Shown here piece after piece: positions 1 through 8,922 of a stretch of 64,000 nt of DNA. The DNA is from Amycolatopsis iheyensis (GTDB lineage Bacteria; Actinomycetota; Actinomycetes; Mycobacteriales; Pseudonocardiaceae), in NCBI RefSeq assembly GCF_024703995.1, contig NZ_JAMXQV010000014.1, forward strand, positions 1-64,000, in the 5' to 3' direction. Under the pieces are notes generated by a model that ran no database searches, was not told where the DNA came from, and saw only the letters and a list, made by a program, of their open reading frames with translations. The position numbers and the translations under genes were made by a program. Within the stretch, counting starts at the first letter, position 1. Each line of letters starts with the position of its first letter.

Positions 1-1
1 G

Positions 2-1936
2 GGGCGGCTGCCGCAGCCGGCCCCGCCTCCGCTGCCTCCGCCCGGCACGCCCCCGCAGGGCAACCAGGCCCCCGGCACCCCGCCGCCCGGCACCCCGGTG
101 CCCCCGCGCGGCCGCGGCTCCCGGCGTCCCGCGCCGGTCCGGCCGTGGCAGGAGGAGGCCCAGCGGCCACCCGACCCGGAGGCCACGCGGTTCATCCCGC
201 GCACCGCCGGCGTCCCGATGAACTCGCGCTGGCCGGTCGCCGACCCGGACGTCATGCGCCCGTACGACGCGCTGGCCACCCAGGTCATGCCGGCGGTCAA
301 GACGCCGCTGGTCAAGCCGGTCGAGCCGGGCAAGGAGGCGCCGGCCAAGGCGCCGTCGCTGGCGAAGGCGTCCGGCCGGATGGCCATCGCGTCGCTGATC
401 AGCCGCATCACCGGCTTCCTGTGGAAGCTGCTGCTGGTCGGCGCGATCGGCCAGGGCATCGCGAACGACTCGTTCAACGTCGCCAACACGATGCCGAACA
501 TCATCTTCGAGCTGCTGATGGGTGGCGTGCTCGCCAGCGTGGTGGTGCCGCTGCTGGTCCGCTCGCAGGACGACCCGGACGGCGGCGCGGCCTACACCCA
601 GCGGCTCATCACCGTGGCGTTCACGCTGCTGTTGTTCGGCACGGCCGTCGCGGTGCTCGCGGCGCCGGCGTTCACCAGCCTCTACGTCGACGGCTCCGGC
701 AAGGCCAGCTCCGGCCTGACCACCGCGTTCGCCTACCTGCTGCTGCCGGAGATCTTCTTCTACGGCGTGTTCGCGCTGCTCTCGGCGGTGCTGAACGCCA
801 AGCAGATCTTCGGCCCGACGGCCTGGGCGCCGGTGATCAACAACCTGGTGGTCATCTTCACCATCCTGGTCGTCTGGGTCATGCCGGGGGACATCAACAC
901 CGACCACCCGTCGATCACCGACCCGAAGGTGCTGACGCTCGGCATCGGCGTCACCGGCGGCATCGTCGCCCAGGCGATCCTGCTGGTGCCGCCGCTGCTG
1001 CGGTCGGGCTTCCGGTTCAAGTGGCGCTGGGGCATCGACAAGCAGATGAAGGAGTTCGGCGGCCTCGCGCTGTGGATCCTCGGCTACGTCGCCGTCAGCC
1101 AGATCGGCTACACGATCAACACGCGCGTGCTGACCAGCGGTTCACCCGGTGGTGTGACCGCGTACAGCAACGCCTGGCTGCTCTTCCAGCTGCCGTACGG
1201 CGTCATCGGCGTCTCGCTGCTGACCGCGATCATGCCGCGGATGAGCCGCGCGGCCGCCGACGGCGACCACAAGAAGCTGATCGGCGACCTCTCCTACGCG
1301 TCGCGGATGTCGACGGTGATGCTGGTGCCGATCTCCGCGGTGATGACCGTGGTCGGCGGCTCGATCGGCATCGCGCTGTTCACCTTCGGCAAGGGCACGA
1401 TCGACACCGCCGAGCGGCTCGGCGACGCGCTCGCCATCTCGGCGTTCGCGCTGCTGCCGTACGCGCTGGTGATGCTCCAGATGCGGGTGTTCTACGCGAT
1501 GAAGGACGCGCGGACGCCGACGTTGATCATGATCGTGATGACGCTGGTCAAGGTGCCGCTGCTGTACCTGTGCCCGGTGCTGCTGTCGCCGGACAACGTC
1601 GTGCTCGGCGTGATGATGGTCAACGCGCTGACGTTCGTCGTCGGCGCGATCCTCGGCCAGGTGTGGTTGTGGGTGACTTTGGGCAACCTGCGGAGCAAGC
1701 GGGTGATCGGCGTGATCCTGTTCACGGTGGTCGCCAGCGGGCTCGGCGTGGGTGCCGCCTGGGTGGTGGGGCAGATCGTGCCGGACTCGTTCGGGCCGAC
1801 GCTGCAGGCGTGGATCAAGCTCTTCCTGCAGGGCATCGTCGGGATCGGGGTCTCGTTCGGAGTGCTGATGGCGCTGAAGGTGGAGGAGCTGAAACCGGCC
1901 ACGTCGAGGTTCACCCGGTTGATCAAGCGGGGGTAA
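2..1936 (+). CDS. murJ: Lipid II flippase MurJ (MviN), 5' end outside window
   Basis: Integral membrane flippase that moves lipid II across the cytoplasmic membrane for peptidoglycan synthesis. The frame is open from base 2, so the true start lies upstream; the visible N-terminus is a long Pro/Gly/Arg-rich cytoplasmic tail of about 120 residues, as often seen in actinobacterial MurJ. The membrane core begins near base 370 (SGRMAIASLISRITGFLWK) and shows about 14 hydrophobic segments with the family-typical NVANTMPNIIFELLMGG stretch. It ends in a basic tail and is followed 80 bp later by the pseudokinase gene, the arrangement that is one fused protein in Mycobacterium tuberculosis (Rv3910). 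An internal GTG at 98 is probably not the real start. Confidence 0.95.
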   Translation, partial: GRLPQPAPPPLPPPGTPPQGNQAPGTPPPGTPVPPRGRGSRRPAPVRPWQEEAQRPPDPEATRFIPRTAGVPMNSRWPVADPDVMRPYDALATQVMPAVKTPLVKPVEPGKEAPAKAPSLAKASGRMAIASLISRITGFLWKLLLVGAIGQGIANDSFNVANTMPNIIFELLMGGVLASVVVPLLVRSQDDPDGGAAYTQRLITVAFTLLLFGTAVAVLAAPAFTSLYVDGSGKASSGLTTAFAYLLLPEIFFYGVFALLSAVLNAKQIFGPTAWAPVINNLVVIFTILVVWVMPGDINTDHPSITDPKVLTLGIGVTGGIVAQAILLVPPLLRSGFRFKWRWGIDKQMKEFGGLALWILGYVAVSQIGYTINTRVLTSGSPGGVTAYSNAWLLFQLPYGVIGVSLLTAIMPRMSRAAADGDHKKLIGDLSYASRMSTVMLVPISAVMTVVGGSIGIALFTFGKGTIDTAERLGDALAISAFALLPYALVMLQMRVFYAMKDARTPTLIMIVMTLVKVPLLYLCPVLLSPDNVVLGVMMVNALTFVVGAILGQVWLWVTLGNLRSKRVIGVILFTVVASGLGVGAAWVVGQIVPDSFGPTLQAWIKLFLQGIVGIGVSFGVLMALKVEELKPATSRFTRLIKRG

Positions 1937-2016
1937 CGATTCCGGTACGGAAGCCGACGACTCCCGCGTCGTATTCTGGGTAACCTTGGCGGGGGAGCTA
2001 ACGGGAGAGAGTGCGG

Positions 2017-3606
2017 GTGGACACGAGGCGGAGCGAACAGGCGGGGGGTGCGAACCACGTGGGCAAGGCCCAGGTCGGATCGCTGGCCCCCGGGCGCGTG
2101 GTCGGCGACGGCCGCTACCGCCTCCTCGCGCAGTTCGGCGTGGACGAGCGGGGCGACGCGCACCTTTGGCGTGCGCGTGACGGGCAGCTGAAGCGCGACG
2201 TCGCGCTGACCCTGCTGGTCGGCGACCCGGCCGACCCGGAAGCCGCCCGGCTCGCGCGGCGCACCCTCGAACGCGCCACGCACGCGTCGAAGTTCGGGCA
2301 CGGCGGCGTCGCCCGCGTGCTCGACGTGCTCGCGCTCGGCAGCGGCATCACCTCGAGCGAGGGACTGCTCGGGGTCGTCGTCGCGGAGTGGACCAAGGGC
2401 AGCGACCTGGTCGACCTCGTCGCGCAGCGGCCGGTGGCGCCCGCCGCGGCCGCGCGGATGGTGCAGGCGCTGGCCGAAGCGGTCGAGCAGGCCCACCAGA
2501 ACGGCCTCGTCCTCGGCCTCGACCACCCCCAGCGCCTGCGGCTGACGCCGAGTGGCGCGCTGAAGCTCGCGTTCCCCGGCCCGCTGCCGGAGGCGACGCT
2601 GCGCGACGACGTCAAGGCGCTCGGCGCGGTGCTGTACCTGCTGCTGACCGGCCGCTGGGCGCTGCCCGGCGGGCCGCCCGCGATCGCGGCGGCGCCGATG
2701 TCGCCGCAGGGCCGGATCGTCCCGCCCCGCCAGCTGGTGCCGACGGTGCCGGCCGACCTGTCGTCGCTGGCCGTGCGCACGATCGAAGACGGCGGCAACG
2801 GCGGTATCCGCACCAGCGCGGCCATCCTCCGGATGCTCGACCAGGTGGCCGAGGAAGAGGAGCGCACCCAGCTGATCAAGGCCGTCGGCGGCGACCCGGC
2901 CGAGGGCGAAGGCACCGTCTGGACCACGAAGAAGCCGGTCAAGGACGTCGCGCGGCGGCGCAAGCTCGCGCTCGGCGTCACCGTGCTGGTGGTCGCCACG
3001 GTCGTCATCCTCGCCTGGGGCGGGCTGATGCTGATCAACGTCTTCCAGGGTGACTCGAAGGCGAGCGGGCCGACGATCAACGTCGCGGCGCCGCCGGCGT
3101 CGAGCCAGCCGGCCGGGCAGCCGCCCGCGTCGAGCGCGCCGGCCCCGCCGCCGTCGCCGGCCGTGGGCGCCGCGGTGAAGCCGCAGGCCGCGGCCGTCTA
3201 CAACCCCGAGGGCAAGGGCGACAACACCGCGCGGGCGAAATACGCGATCGACGGCAAGCCCGAGACGCAGTGGCGCACCGAGCAGTACAAGCAGCAGTTC
3301 CCGGCCATCAAGCCGGGCGTCGGGCTGGTCGTCACCTTCAAGGACCCGATCAACCTGAGCCAGGTGCAGGTGTCCGGCGGCACGGCGGGCACCAAGGTCG
3401 AGATCCGCTCGGCGACCGAGAAGAACCCGGATCTGGCCGACACGAAGGTGGTCGGCAACGGCGACCTGAAGGACGGCGACACGACGATCCCGCTGGCCCA
3501 GCCGACGCAGGGCGAGTACTTCATCGTCTGGATCACCCAGCTGGGTGGCACGGACGGGGAGTTCCAGACGGAAATCGCCGACCTGACCTTCCTGCCTGCG
3601 GGGTGA
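2017..3606 (+). CDS. Membrane pseudokinase with extracellular C-terminal domain (MurJ partner)
   Basis: Single-pass membrane protein. The N-terminal 280 residues have a Ser/Thr-kinase-like layout (GDGRYRLLAQFG at the start) but the catalytic loop reads HQNGLVLGLDHPQ instead of HRD..K..N, and no DFG is visible, so it should be catalytically dead. A single transmembrane helix lies at about residues 315-338, then a Pro/Ala/Ser linker, then a domain of about 135 residues with a discoidin-like look (YAIDGKPETQWRTE). In M. tuberculosis the equivalent domains are fused to MviN and the phosphorylated pseudokinase recruits FhaA; a similar role here is inference. GTG 2017 is preferred to GTG 2011 because GGAG at 2004-2007 is then 9 nt upstream. 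Confidence 0.85.
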   Translation: MDTRRSEQAGGANHVGKAQVGSLAPGRVVGDGRYRLLAQFGVDERGDAHLWRARDGQLKRDVALTLLVGDPADPEAARLARRTLERATHASKFGHGGVARVLDVLALGSGITSSEGLLGVVVAEWTKGSDLVDLVAQRPVAPAAAARMVQALAEAVEQAHQNGLVLGLDHPQRLRLTPSGALKLAFPGPLPEATLRDDVKALGAVLYLLLTGRWALPGGPPAIAAAPMSPQGRIVPPRQLVPTVPADLSSLAVRTIEDGGNGGIRTSAAILRMLDQVAEEEERTQLIKAVGGDPAEGEGTVWTTKKPVKDVARRRKLALGVTVLVVATVVILAWGGLMLINVFQGDSKASGPTINVAAPPASSQPAGQPPASSAPAPPPSPAVGAAVKPQAAAVYNPEGKGDNTARAKYAIDGKPETQWRTEQYKQQFPAIKPGVGLVVTFKDPINLSQVQVSGGTAGTKVEIRSATEKNPDLADTKVVGNGDLKDGDTTIPLAQPTQGEYFIVWITQLGGTDGEFQTEIADLTFLPAG

Positions 3607-3637
3607 CGCACCCGACGGGGTCAGTAGGCTCTGCCGG

Positions 3638-4261
3638 GTGACAGCTGCAGCTCCCACGGATGCGGATCTGATAGCGGCTCACGCCGCGGGGGACCCCCAT
3701 GCGTTCAGCGAACTCGTCCAGCGACATCGCGACCGCATGTGGGCAGTTGCCTTGCGCACGGTCCGGGATCCGGAGGAGGCCGCCGACGCGTTGCAGGACG
3801 CCTTCATCTCGGCGTTCCGCGCGGCCGACAAGTTCCGGGCGGAGTCGCAGGTCACGACGTGGCTGCACCGGATCGTGGTGAACGCCTGCCTCGACCGGAT
3901 CCGCCGCCGGCAGGCGCGCCCGACCGTGCCGCTGCCGGAGACGGGCTTCAACGAGCCGGCCACCCCGCGCGACTCGATGGCCGAGCGCGAGACGAGCCTG
4001 CTCGTCCGCGAAGCCCTCGACCAGCTGCCGGAGGACCAGCGCGCCCCGATCCTCCTCGTCGACGTCGAGGGCTACTCCGTCGCCGAGACGGCCAAGATGC
4101 TCGGCATCGCCGAAGGCACCGTGAAGAGCCGGTGCGCGCGCGGCCGCGGAAAACTCGCGAAGGTTCTCGGACACCTGCGGAACCCCGATGCGATTGCGAA
4201 CGTCCCAACTCACGAAAGCAAACGGGCCGGGCGCCAGCCGGGTAGCGGGGAGGGACGATGA
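3638..4261 (+). CDS. sigM: ECF RNA polymerase sigma factor SigM
   Basis: Group 4 (ECF) sigma factor of 207 residues. Region 2 (RDPEEAADALQDAFISAFR, about residues 45-63) and region 4 with its helix-turn-helix (VAETAKMLGIAEGTVKSR, about residues 148-165) are both intact, joined by a short variable linker. Its place between murJ/pseudokinase and trxB-trxA matches sigM of Mycobacterium. The stop overlaps the start of the next gene (ATGA), so it is probably translated together with its anti-sigma partner. Regulation by that membrane protein is inferred from the arrangement; target promoters cannot be read from this window. Confidence 0.93.
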   Translation: MTAAAPTDADLIAAHAAGDPHAFSELVQRHRDRMWAVALRTVRDPEEAADALQDAFISAFRAADKFRAESQVTTWLHRIVVNACLDRIRRRQARPTVPLPETGFNEPATPRDSMAERETSLLVREALDQLPEDQRAPILLVDVEGYSVAETAKMLGIAEGTVKSRCARGRGKLAKVLGHLRNPDAIANVPTHESKRAGRQPGSGEGR

Positions 4262-5043
4262 CGGACGAAAGCCGGGGGATCGGGGGGACCGTCGGTCCGC
4301 CCTGGTCTGTCGACGTGCTCGCCGACCTCCACGCCGGTGTGCTGGAGGACGCGCGGGCGGCCGAGCTGTGGCCGCTGGTCAACGCCGACCCGGAGGCCCG
4401 GGCGATCCTGGACGCGCTCGACGCGACGCAAACCGACCTGGCCTCCCTCGCCGAGGCGCCCGCGCCGCCGATGCCCGCGGAGTTCGCGGCTCGCCTGGAC
4501 GCGGCGCTGGCCGCTGAAGCAGCCGCCCGCTTTCCAGCCCCGCGGGCGGCACCGGAGCAGGCCGGGTCCGGGGACGCCCAGGTGGTGGACCTCGCGGCGG
4601 CGCGGCGGCGCCGGAACAAGCGGCTCGGCTGGGCCGCCGGTGTCCTGACCGCGGCCGCGGCGGCGGTCGTCGCCGTGACGGTCGCGATCCCGGGCACCAC
4701 GCAGCAGAGCGGCACGCCGAACGTCGCCGCCCCGGCGCCCACGGGCCCGTCGGTGGGCAGTGACGGCGCCGGCGCGCAGGCCCTGATCGGCAAGGGGCTC
4801 GGCGTCCGCGACTTCGGCCCGCTGCAGACCGAGGACAAGCTGGACGCGTGCGTCGCGGCCGCCGGGCTCGACCCGAAGGTGCGGCCCGAGGGCATCCGCC
4901 CGGTGAACGTCGGCGGCAAGGCCGGGACGATGATCATCCTGACCACCGGCAAGCTCGCGCAGTTCCGCTTGGTGGCCTTCGGCGCGGACTGCGGACCGGG
5001 TAATCCGGCGGTGCTCTTCGATAAGGTCGTCGGGGAGAAGTAG
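4258..5043 (+). CDS. Membrane anti-sigma-M factor-like protein
   Basis: Protein of 261 residues overlapping sigM by 4 bp. The N-terminal cytoplasmic part (about 1-120) is acidic and Ala-rich; a basic stretch RRRRNKR at about 115-121 precedes one transmembrane helix (about residues 122-146), followed by an extracytoplasmic domain of about 110 residues containing two cysteines (DACVAA and GADCGPG) that could form a disulfide. Position and topology match the SigM anti-sigma protein (Rv3912/RsmA type), but I see no classical ZAS zinc motif (HxxxCxxC), as is also the case for several divergent anti-sigma factors. The function is therefore assigned mainly from context. Confidence 0.75.
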   Translation: MTDESRGIGGTVGPPWSVDVLADLHAGVLEDARAAELWPLVNADPEARAILDALDATQTDLASLAEAPAPPMPAEFAARLDAALAAEAAARFPAPRAAPEQAGSGDAQVVDLAAARRRRNKRLGWAAGVLTAAAAAVVAVTVAIPGTTQQSGTPNVAAPAPTGPSVGSDGAGAQALIGKGLGVRDFGPLQTEDKLDACVAAAGLDPKVRPEGIRPVNVGGKAGTMIILTTGKLAQFRLVAFGADCGPGNPAVLFDKVVGEK

Positions 5044-5121
5044 CGCCTGTCACCTCGGGAACACCGCCACCTACGATCGTGTTGAGCCTGGTACACGGGT
5101 CACTACGAGCGGAGGTCACGG

Positions 5122-6114
5122 GTGGCTGCCGAGGAAATCAGGAACCTGATCATCGTCGGGTCGGGTCCTGCCGGATACACCGCTGCCGTCTACGCGGCGC
5201 GGGCCCAGCTGGAACCGCTGGTGTTCGAGGGCACGCAGTTCGGCGGCGCGCTGATGACGACGACCGAGGTGGAGAACTTCCCGGGGTTCCGCGACGGCAT
5301 CATGGGTCCGGACCTGATGGAGGAGATGCGCAAGCAGGCCGAGCGCTTCGGCGCCGAGCTGCGCGCGGAGGACGTCGAGTCGCTGGAGCTGGGCGGGGAC
5401 GTCAAGTACGTCCACGCGAACGGCCGGCGCTACGCCGCCCGCGCGGTCATCCTCGCGATGGGTGCCGCGGCGCGGTACCTGAACGTGCCGGGCGAGCAGG
5501 AGCTGCTCGGCCGCGGTGTGTCGGCCTGTGCGACCTGTGACGGCTTCTTCTTCCGCGACCACGACATCGTGGTCGCCGGCGGTGGCGACTCGGCGATGGA
5601 GGAGGCGACCTTCCTGACGAAGTTCGCGAAGTCCGTCACCGTCGTCCACCGGCGCGACGAGTTCCGCGCGTCCAAGATCATGCTCGAGCGCGCCCGCGCG
5701 AACGAGAAGATCAAGTGGAAGCTGAACTCGCAGATCACCGGGGTGCTCGGCGACGGCAAGGTCGAAGGCCTGCAGCTGAAGGACACCAAGGACGGTTCCG
5801 AGTCGAAGCTGGACGTGTCGGGCTTCTTCGTCGCGATCGGCCACGACCCCCGCAGCGAGCTCGTGCGCGGGCAGGTGGACCTGGACGAGGACGGTTACGT
5901 GATCACCCAGGGCCGCACCTCCTACACCAACGTCGACGGCGTCTTCGCGGCCGGCGACCTGGTGGACCGCACCTACCGGCAGGCGATCACCGCCTCCGGC
6001 TCCGGGTGCAGCGCGGCCATCGACGCGGAACGATGGCTCGCGGAGCACGGCGAATCGGACGCGCACGAGGCGGCCGAGCTCGTCGGCGGCGGCTACGGCG
6101 CGGGCACCAACTGA
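5122..6114 (+). CDS. trxB: Thioredoxin-disulfide reductase
   Basis: FAD- and NADPH-dependent enzyme reducing thioredoxin, cytoplasmic. The 330-residue length is usual for bacterial TrxB. The FAD dinucleotide motif GSGPAG is at residues 13-18, the redox CATC at 136-139 and the NADPH-site GGGDS at 153-157, with a C-terminal FAD-binding GVFAAGDL. GTG 5122 is supported by GGAGG at 5111-5115. trxA follows 34 bp downstream on the same strand, giving the common trxB-trxA operon; downstream of sigM this order is conserved in actinobacteria. Confidence 0.97.
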   Translation: MAAEEIRNLIIVGSGPAGYTAAVYAARAQLEPLVFEGTQFGGALMTTTEVENFPGFRDGIMGPDLMEEMRKQAERFGAELRAEDVESLELGGDVKYVHANGRRYAARAVILAMGAAARYLNVPGEQELLGRGVSACATCDGFFFRDHDIVVAGGGDSAMEEATFLTKFAKSVTVVHRRDEFRASKIMLERARANEKIKWKLNSQITGVLGDGKVEGLQLKDTKDGSESKLDVSGFFVAIGHDPRSELVRGQVDLDEDGYVITQGRTSYTNVDGVFAAGDLVDRTYRQAITASGSGCSAAIDAERWLAEHGESDAHEAAELVGGGYGAGTN

Positions 6115-6148
6115 CTTTCCGGCGTTCACTCACCCTGAAGGAGCAACC

Positions 6149-6472
6149 ATGACCAACACCGTGAAGGTGACCGACGCGACGTTCGTCGACGAGGTCCTGA
6201 CCAGCGAAAAGCCGGTTCTCGTCGACTTCTGGGCGACCTGGTGCGGCCCGTGCAAGATGGTCGCTCCGGTGCTCGAGGAGATCGCGGCCGAGAAGGGCGA
6301 CAAGCTGACGATCGCCAAGATCGACATCGACGAGAACCCGAACACGCCGCGTGACTACCAGGTGATGTCCATCCCGACGCTGATCCTGTTCCAGGGCGGC
6401 AAGCCGGTGAAGCAGATCGTCGGGGCGAAGCCGAAGGCCGCGCTGCTGTCGGACCTCGCCGACGTTCTCTGA
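6149..6472 (+). CDS. trxA: Thioredoxin
   Basis: Small cytoplasmic dithiol reductant of 107 residues with the canonical active site WCGPCK (Cys32 and Cys35) and the cis-proline region MSIPTLILF. Its partner reductase is the preceding gene. AAGGAG at 6137-6142 lies 6 nt before the ATG. A strong hairpin follows the stop, so the transcript probably ends there. Confidence 0.98.
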   Translation: MTNTVKVTDATFVDEVLTSEKPVLVDFWATWCGPCKMVAPVLEEIAAEKGDKLTIAKIDIDENPNTPRDYQVMSIPTLILFQGGKPVKQIVGAKPKAALLSDLADVL

Positions 6473-6489
6473 ACCGAAACAGCTCCGCG

Positions 6490-6529
6490 AACCCGGGGCC
6501 TGCGGGAACTCTCCCGGAGGCCCCGGGTT
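6490..6529 (+). terminator. Hairpin terminator after trxA
   Basis: Twelve-base arms AACCCGGGGCCT (6490-6501) and AGGCCCCGGGTT (6518-6529) are perfectly complementary, with a further internal CGGGA/TCCCG pairing. No long T run follows, as is common in high-GC actinobacteria. The remaining part of the 270-bp gap to cwlM (about 6530-6742) shows no gene and presumably holds the cwlM promoter. Confidence 0.75.
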
Positions 6530-6742
6530 CTGCGCGTTCGGGGTAATCCACCCGGTGTGGGTGAATGGAGCGTGACCGGGGCCACCGAGGGTGCTCCACG
6601 ATCGGGCTCTTGACGGACCTACCGGGCCTACGCTGTCACCGAGAGTTGGCAGGGCACAATAGAGGACCTGGGCCCGTCCCAGCGAAGGTTTTCTTGTTTC
6701 GCACCGAGCCCCCGTCGGTGCCCTAGGAAGAGCGAGGAGTGC

Positions 6743-7891
6743 ATGCGGGTACTCCGCCGCGGTGACGCCGGTCCGGACGTCGCCGAGATCAGGTCCATCC
6801 TGGCCGGGATGGACCTGCTCCCGCCGGTCACCGGTACCGACGACTACGACACGTTCGACGTCGCCGTCGAGCACGCCGTCCGTGCCTTCCAGCAGCGTCG
6901 TGGGCTGATGACCGACGGCATCGTGGGTCCGGCGACCTTCCAGGCGCTCAAGGGCGCCAGCTACCACCTGGGCAGCCGCCCGCTGTCGTACATGATCGCC
7001 TCGCCGGTCCACGGCGACGACGTCTTCACGCTGCAGGAGCGCCTCACCGAGCTGGGCTTCGACGCCGGCCGCCCCGACGGCTACTTCGGCCCGGCGACCG
7101 AGCGCGCGCTCAAGACGTTCCAGCGCGACATGCGCCTGACGCCGGACGGCATGTGCGGCCCGGCGACCATCCGCGAGCTGCACCGCCTGTCCTCGCCGCG
7201 CGCCCGGGGCGGCCGCCCCGTGTTCCTGCGCGAGCAGGAGCAGGTGCGCCAGGCCGGCCCGCGGCTGCGCGGCAAGCGCATCGTGATCGACCCGGGCCAC
7301 GGCGGCGACGACCTCGGCGTGGTCGCCGGCGGGCTGCGCGAGGCCGACATCGCCTGGGACCTCGCGCGCCGCCTCGAAGGCCGGATGAAGGCCACGGGCA
7401 TGGAGGCGCTGATCTCCCGCGGCCCGAACCACAGCCCGACCGAGCTGGAGCGGGCCAAGTTCGCCAACGACGCGGGCGCGGACCTGTTCCTGTCCCTGCA
7501 CAGCGACAAGAACCCGTCGCCGCGCGCGCAGGGTGTCGCGAGCTTCCACTTCGGCAACGGCAACGGCACGACGTCGACCGTGGGTGAGCTGCTGGCCGGC
7601 TTCATCCAGCGCGAGGTCGCGGCCCGCACGGGCCTGCAGGACAACCGCACGCACTACAAGTCGTGGGACATCTTCACCCGCACCCGCTGCCCGGCGGTCC
7701 GGATCGAGATCGGGTACCTGACGAACCCGGACGACGCCCGCAAGCTCGGCGACCCGGCGTTCCGCGACATCGTCGCGGAGGGCATCCTGATCGCCGTCAA
7801 GCGCCTGTATCTGTTGGGCGAGGGCGACCAGCCGACGGGAACGTTCACGTTCGCCGACGTCCTGGCGCACGAGCTGGCGAAGGCCGAATAA
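6743..7891 (+). CDS. cwlM: CwlM: peptidoglycan-binding amidase-fold regulator
   Basis: Protein of 382 residues with two PG_binding_1 repeats (about 5-70 and 85-150, each with the G(P/I)VGPAT or FGPAT signature) and an Amidase_3 domain (about 175-370). Candidate zinc ligands are visible: His in DPGHGG, Glu in READIAW, His in LSLHSD and the catalytic-type Glu in RIEIGYLTN. No signal peptide is present. In mycobacteria CwlM is a cytoplasmic PknB substrate that activates MurA when phosphorylated and also binds MurJ; the kinase operon and murJ both lie in this window. AGCGAGGAG precedes the ATG. A hairpin with a T run follows. Confidence 0.93.
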   Translation: MRVLRRGDAGPDVAEIRSILAGMDLLPPVTGTDDYDTFDVAVEHAVRAFQQRRGLMTDGIVGPATFQALKGASYHLGSRPLSYMIASPVHGDDVFTLQERLTELGFDAGRPDGYFGPATERALKTFQRDMRLTPDGMCGPATIRELHRLSSPRARGGRPVFLREQEQVRQAGPRLRGKRIVIDPGHGGDDLGVVAGGLREADIAWDLARRLEGRMKATGMEALISRGPNHSPTELERAKFANDAGADLFLSLHSDKNPSPRAQGVASFHFGNGNGTTSTVGELLAGFIQREVAARTGLQDNRTHYKSWDIFTRTRCPAVRIEIGYLTNPDDARKLGDPAFRDIVAEGILIAVKRLYLLGEGDQPTGTFTFADVLAHELAKAE

Positions 7892-7937
7892 GGCCGACCA
7901 CAACCGCTAGCGGTCCACCTTCACCTGCTCCACCACC

Positions 7938-7970
7938 CCTGGGGACGCGACACCCGCGTCCCCAGGTTTT
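7938..7970 (+). terminator. Rho-independent terminator after cwlM
   Basis: Perfect 12-bp arms CCTGGGGACGCG (7938-7949) and CGCGTCCCCAGG (7955-7966) with a five-base loop, followed by TTTT. Confidence 0.88.
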
Positions 7971-7977
7971 CGGGCAG

Positions 7978-8050
7978 TCATCCACAGGTTTTCCACCGCG
8001 TCTATCAGCGCTCTGTGGATAACTCGGCACTTCTTCCACAGTTGTGCACA
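7978..8050. promoter_or_regulatory. DnaA-box cluster downstream of cwlM
   Basis: Three sites in 73 bp: TCATCCACA at 7978-7986 (one mismatch to TTATCCACA), TGTGGATAA at 8014-8022 (exact reverse complement of TTATCCACA), and TTGTGCACA at 8042-8050 (one mismatch to TTGTCCACA). They lie between two converging genes, about 10 kb left of dnaA, so they are not a promoter of either. A DnaA-binding or titration role is inference. Confidence 0.55.
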
Positions 8051-8112
8051 CACCACGGAATCCGCTGTTTCGGGCACCCCGCAAACGTTTGCGGGGTCGT
8101 GGGAGAACGCGC

Positions 8113-8757
8113 TCAGGCGCGGCCGAGGCTGGGTTCGGCGGTGGTGATCGTCACCTGGCCGAGGAGCCGCTCCAGCGCCGCCTCGACGTCTTCCTTCCAG
8201 GTGATCGCCGAGCGCAGCTCCAGGCGCAGGCGCGGCCACTTCTGGTGGGGACGGACGGTCTTGAAGCCGACGCTCTGCAGGAACGCCGCCGGCAGCACGC
8301 AGCTGTGCCCGCCGTCGGGGTCCGTCTCGTCGGGGCGCGCGTCACCGAAGGCCTCGATCGCGCGCACACCGCGCTTGGTGAGGTCCTTGGCGACCGCCTG
8401 GACCAGCATCCGGCCGAGGCCGCCACCGCGGAACTCGGGGAGGACCTGGAAGGCGGTCAGCAGTACGGCGTCCGCGCTCGGCGGGGACGTCGGGAAGGCC
8501 AGCGACCGCGGGACGGCGTTCGGCGGCGCGTACAGCACGAACCCGACCGGCAGCGTGTCGCTGTAGACGATGCGGCCGCAGGAACCCCACTCGAGCAGCA
8601 CGCTCGAAACCCAGGCTTCCTTCTCGACCTCGGTGGCGCCGAACTCCTCCGCCTGGTTCTTCAGGTGCGGGGCGAGTTCCCAGTACACGCACTGACGGCA
8701 GCTCTTCGGCAGGTGCTCGAGGTTGTCCAGTGTGACGCCCACGACGCGACGTGACAC
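8113..8757 (-). CDS. GNAT-family N-acetyltransferase
   Basis: Protein of 214 residues. The acetyl-CoA-binding motif LPEFRGGGLGRMLVQAV is intact at about residues 105-121, preceded by strand VLLTAFQV. An N-terminal SCRQCVYWE segment with two cysteines recurs in actinobacterial members of this family. The start is GTG at 8757 because GGAGG (8764-8768, reverse strand) sits 6 nt upstream; longer open frames on this strand are antisense to the aminotransferase gene. It is convergent with cwlM and divergent from the aminotransferase. The substrate is unknown. Confidence 0.87.
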   Translation of the reverse strand: MSRRVVGVTLDNLEHLPKSCRQCVYWELAPHLKNQAEEFGATEVEKEAWVSSVLLEWGSCGRIVYSDTLPVGFVLYAPPNAVPRSLAFPTSPPSADAVLLTAFQVLPEFRGGGLGRMLVQAVAKDLTKRGVRAIEAFGDARPDETDPDGGHSCVLPAAFLQSVGFKTVRPHQKWPRLRLELRSAITWKEDVEAALERLLGQVTITTAEPSLGRA

Positions 8758-8922
8758 TCGCGACCTCCCTGACCTGCGCTCCCGACGGCGACCCGGCGCG
8801 AACACGGGTGCCATGGTCGAGGATAGGCGGATGTGACGAGCGCCGAAAGGCCAGGGGTCCCGGATGGGTGCCCGGTTACACTCGTCTGGATCTGTATCCA
8901 TCGAGCCCCGGGTGAATCGTCG

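Noticed and set aside
2059..2064. CACGTG-containing sequences elsewhere (for example near 2056, 24392 and 57792) as further parS sites
   Set aside because: Only the central six bases match; the flanking TTYC/GRAA arms are absent.
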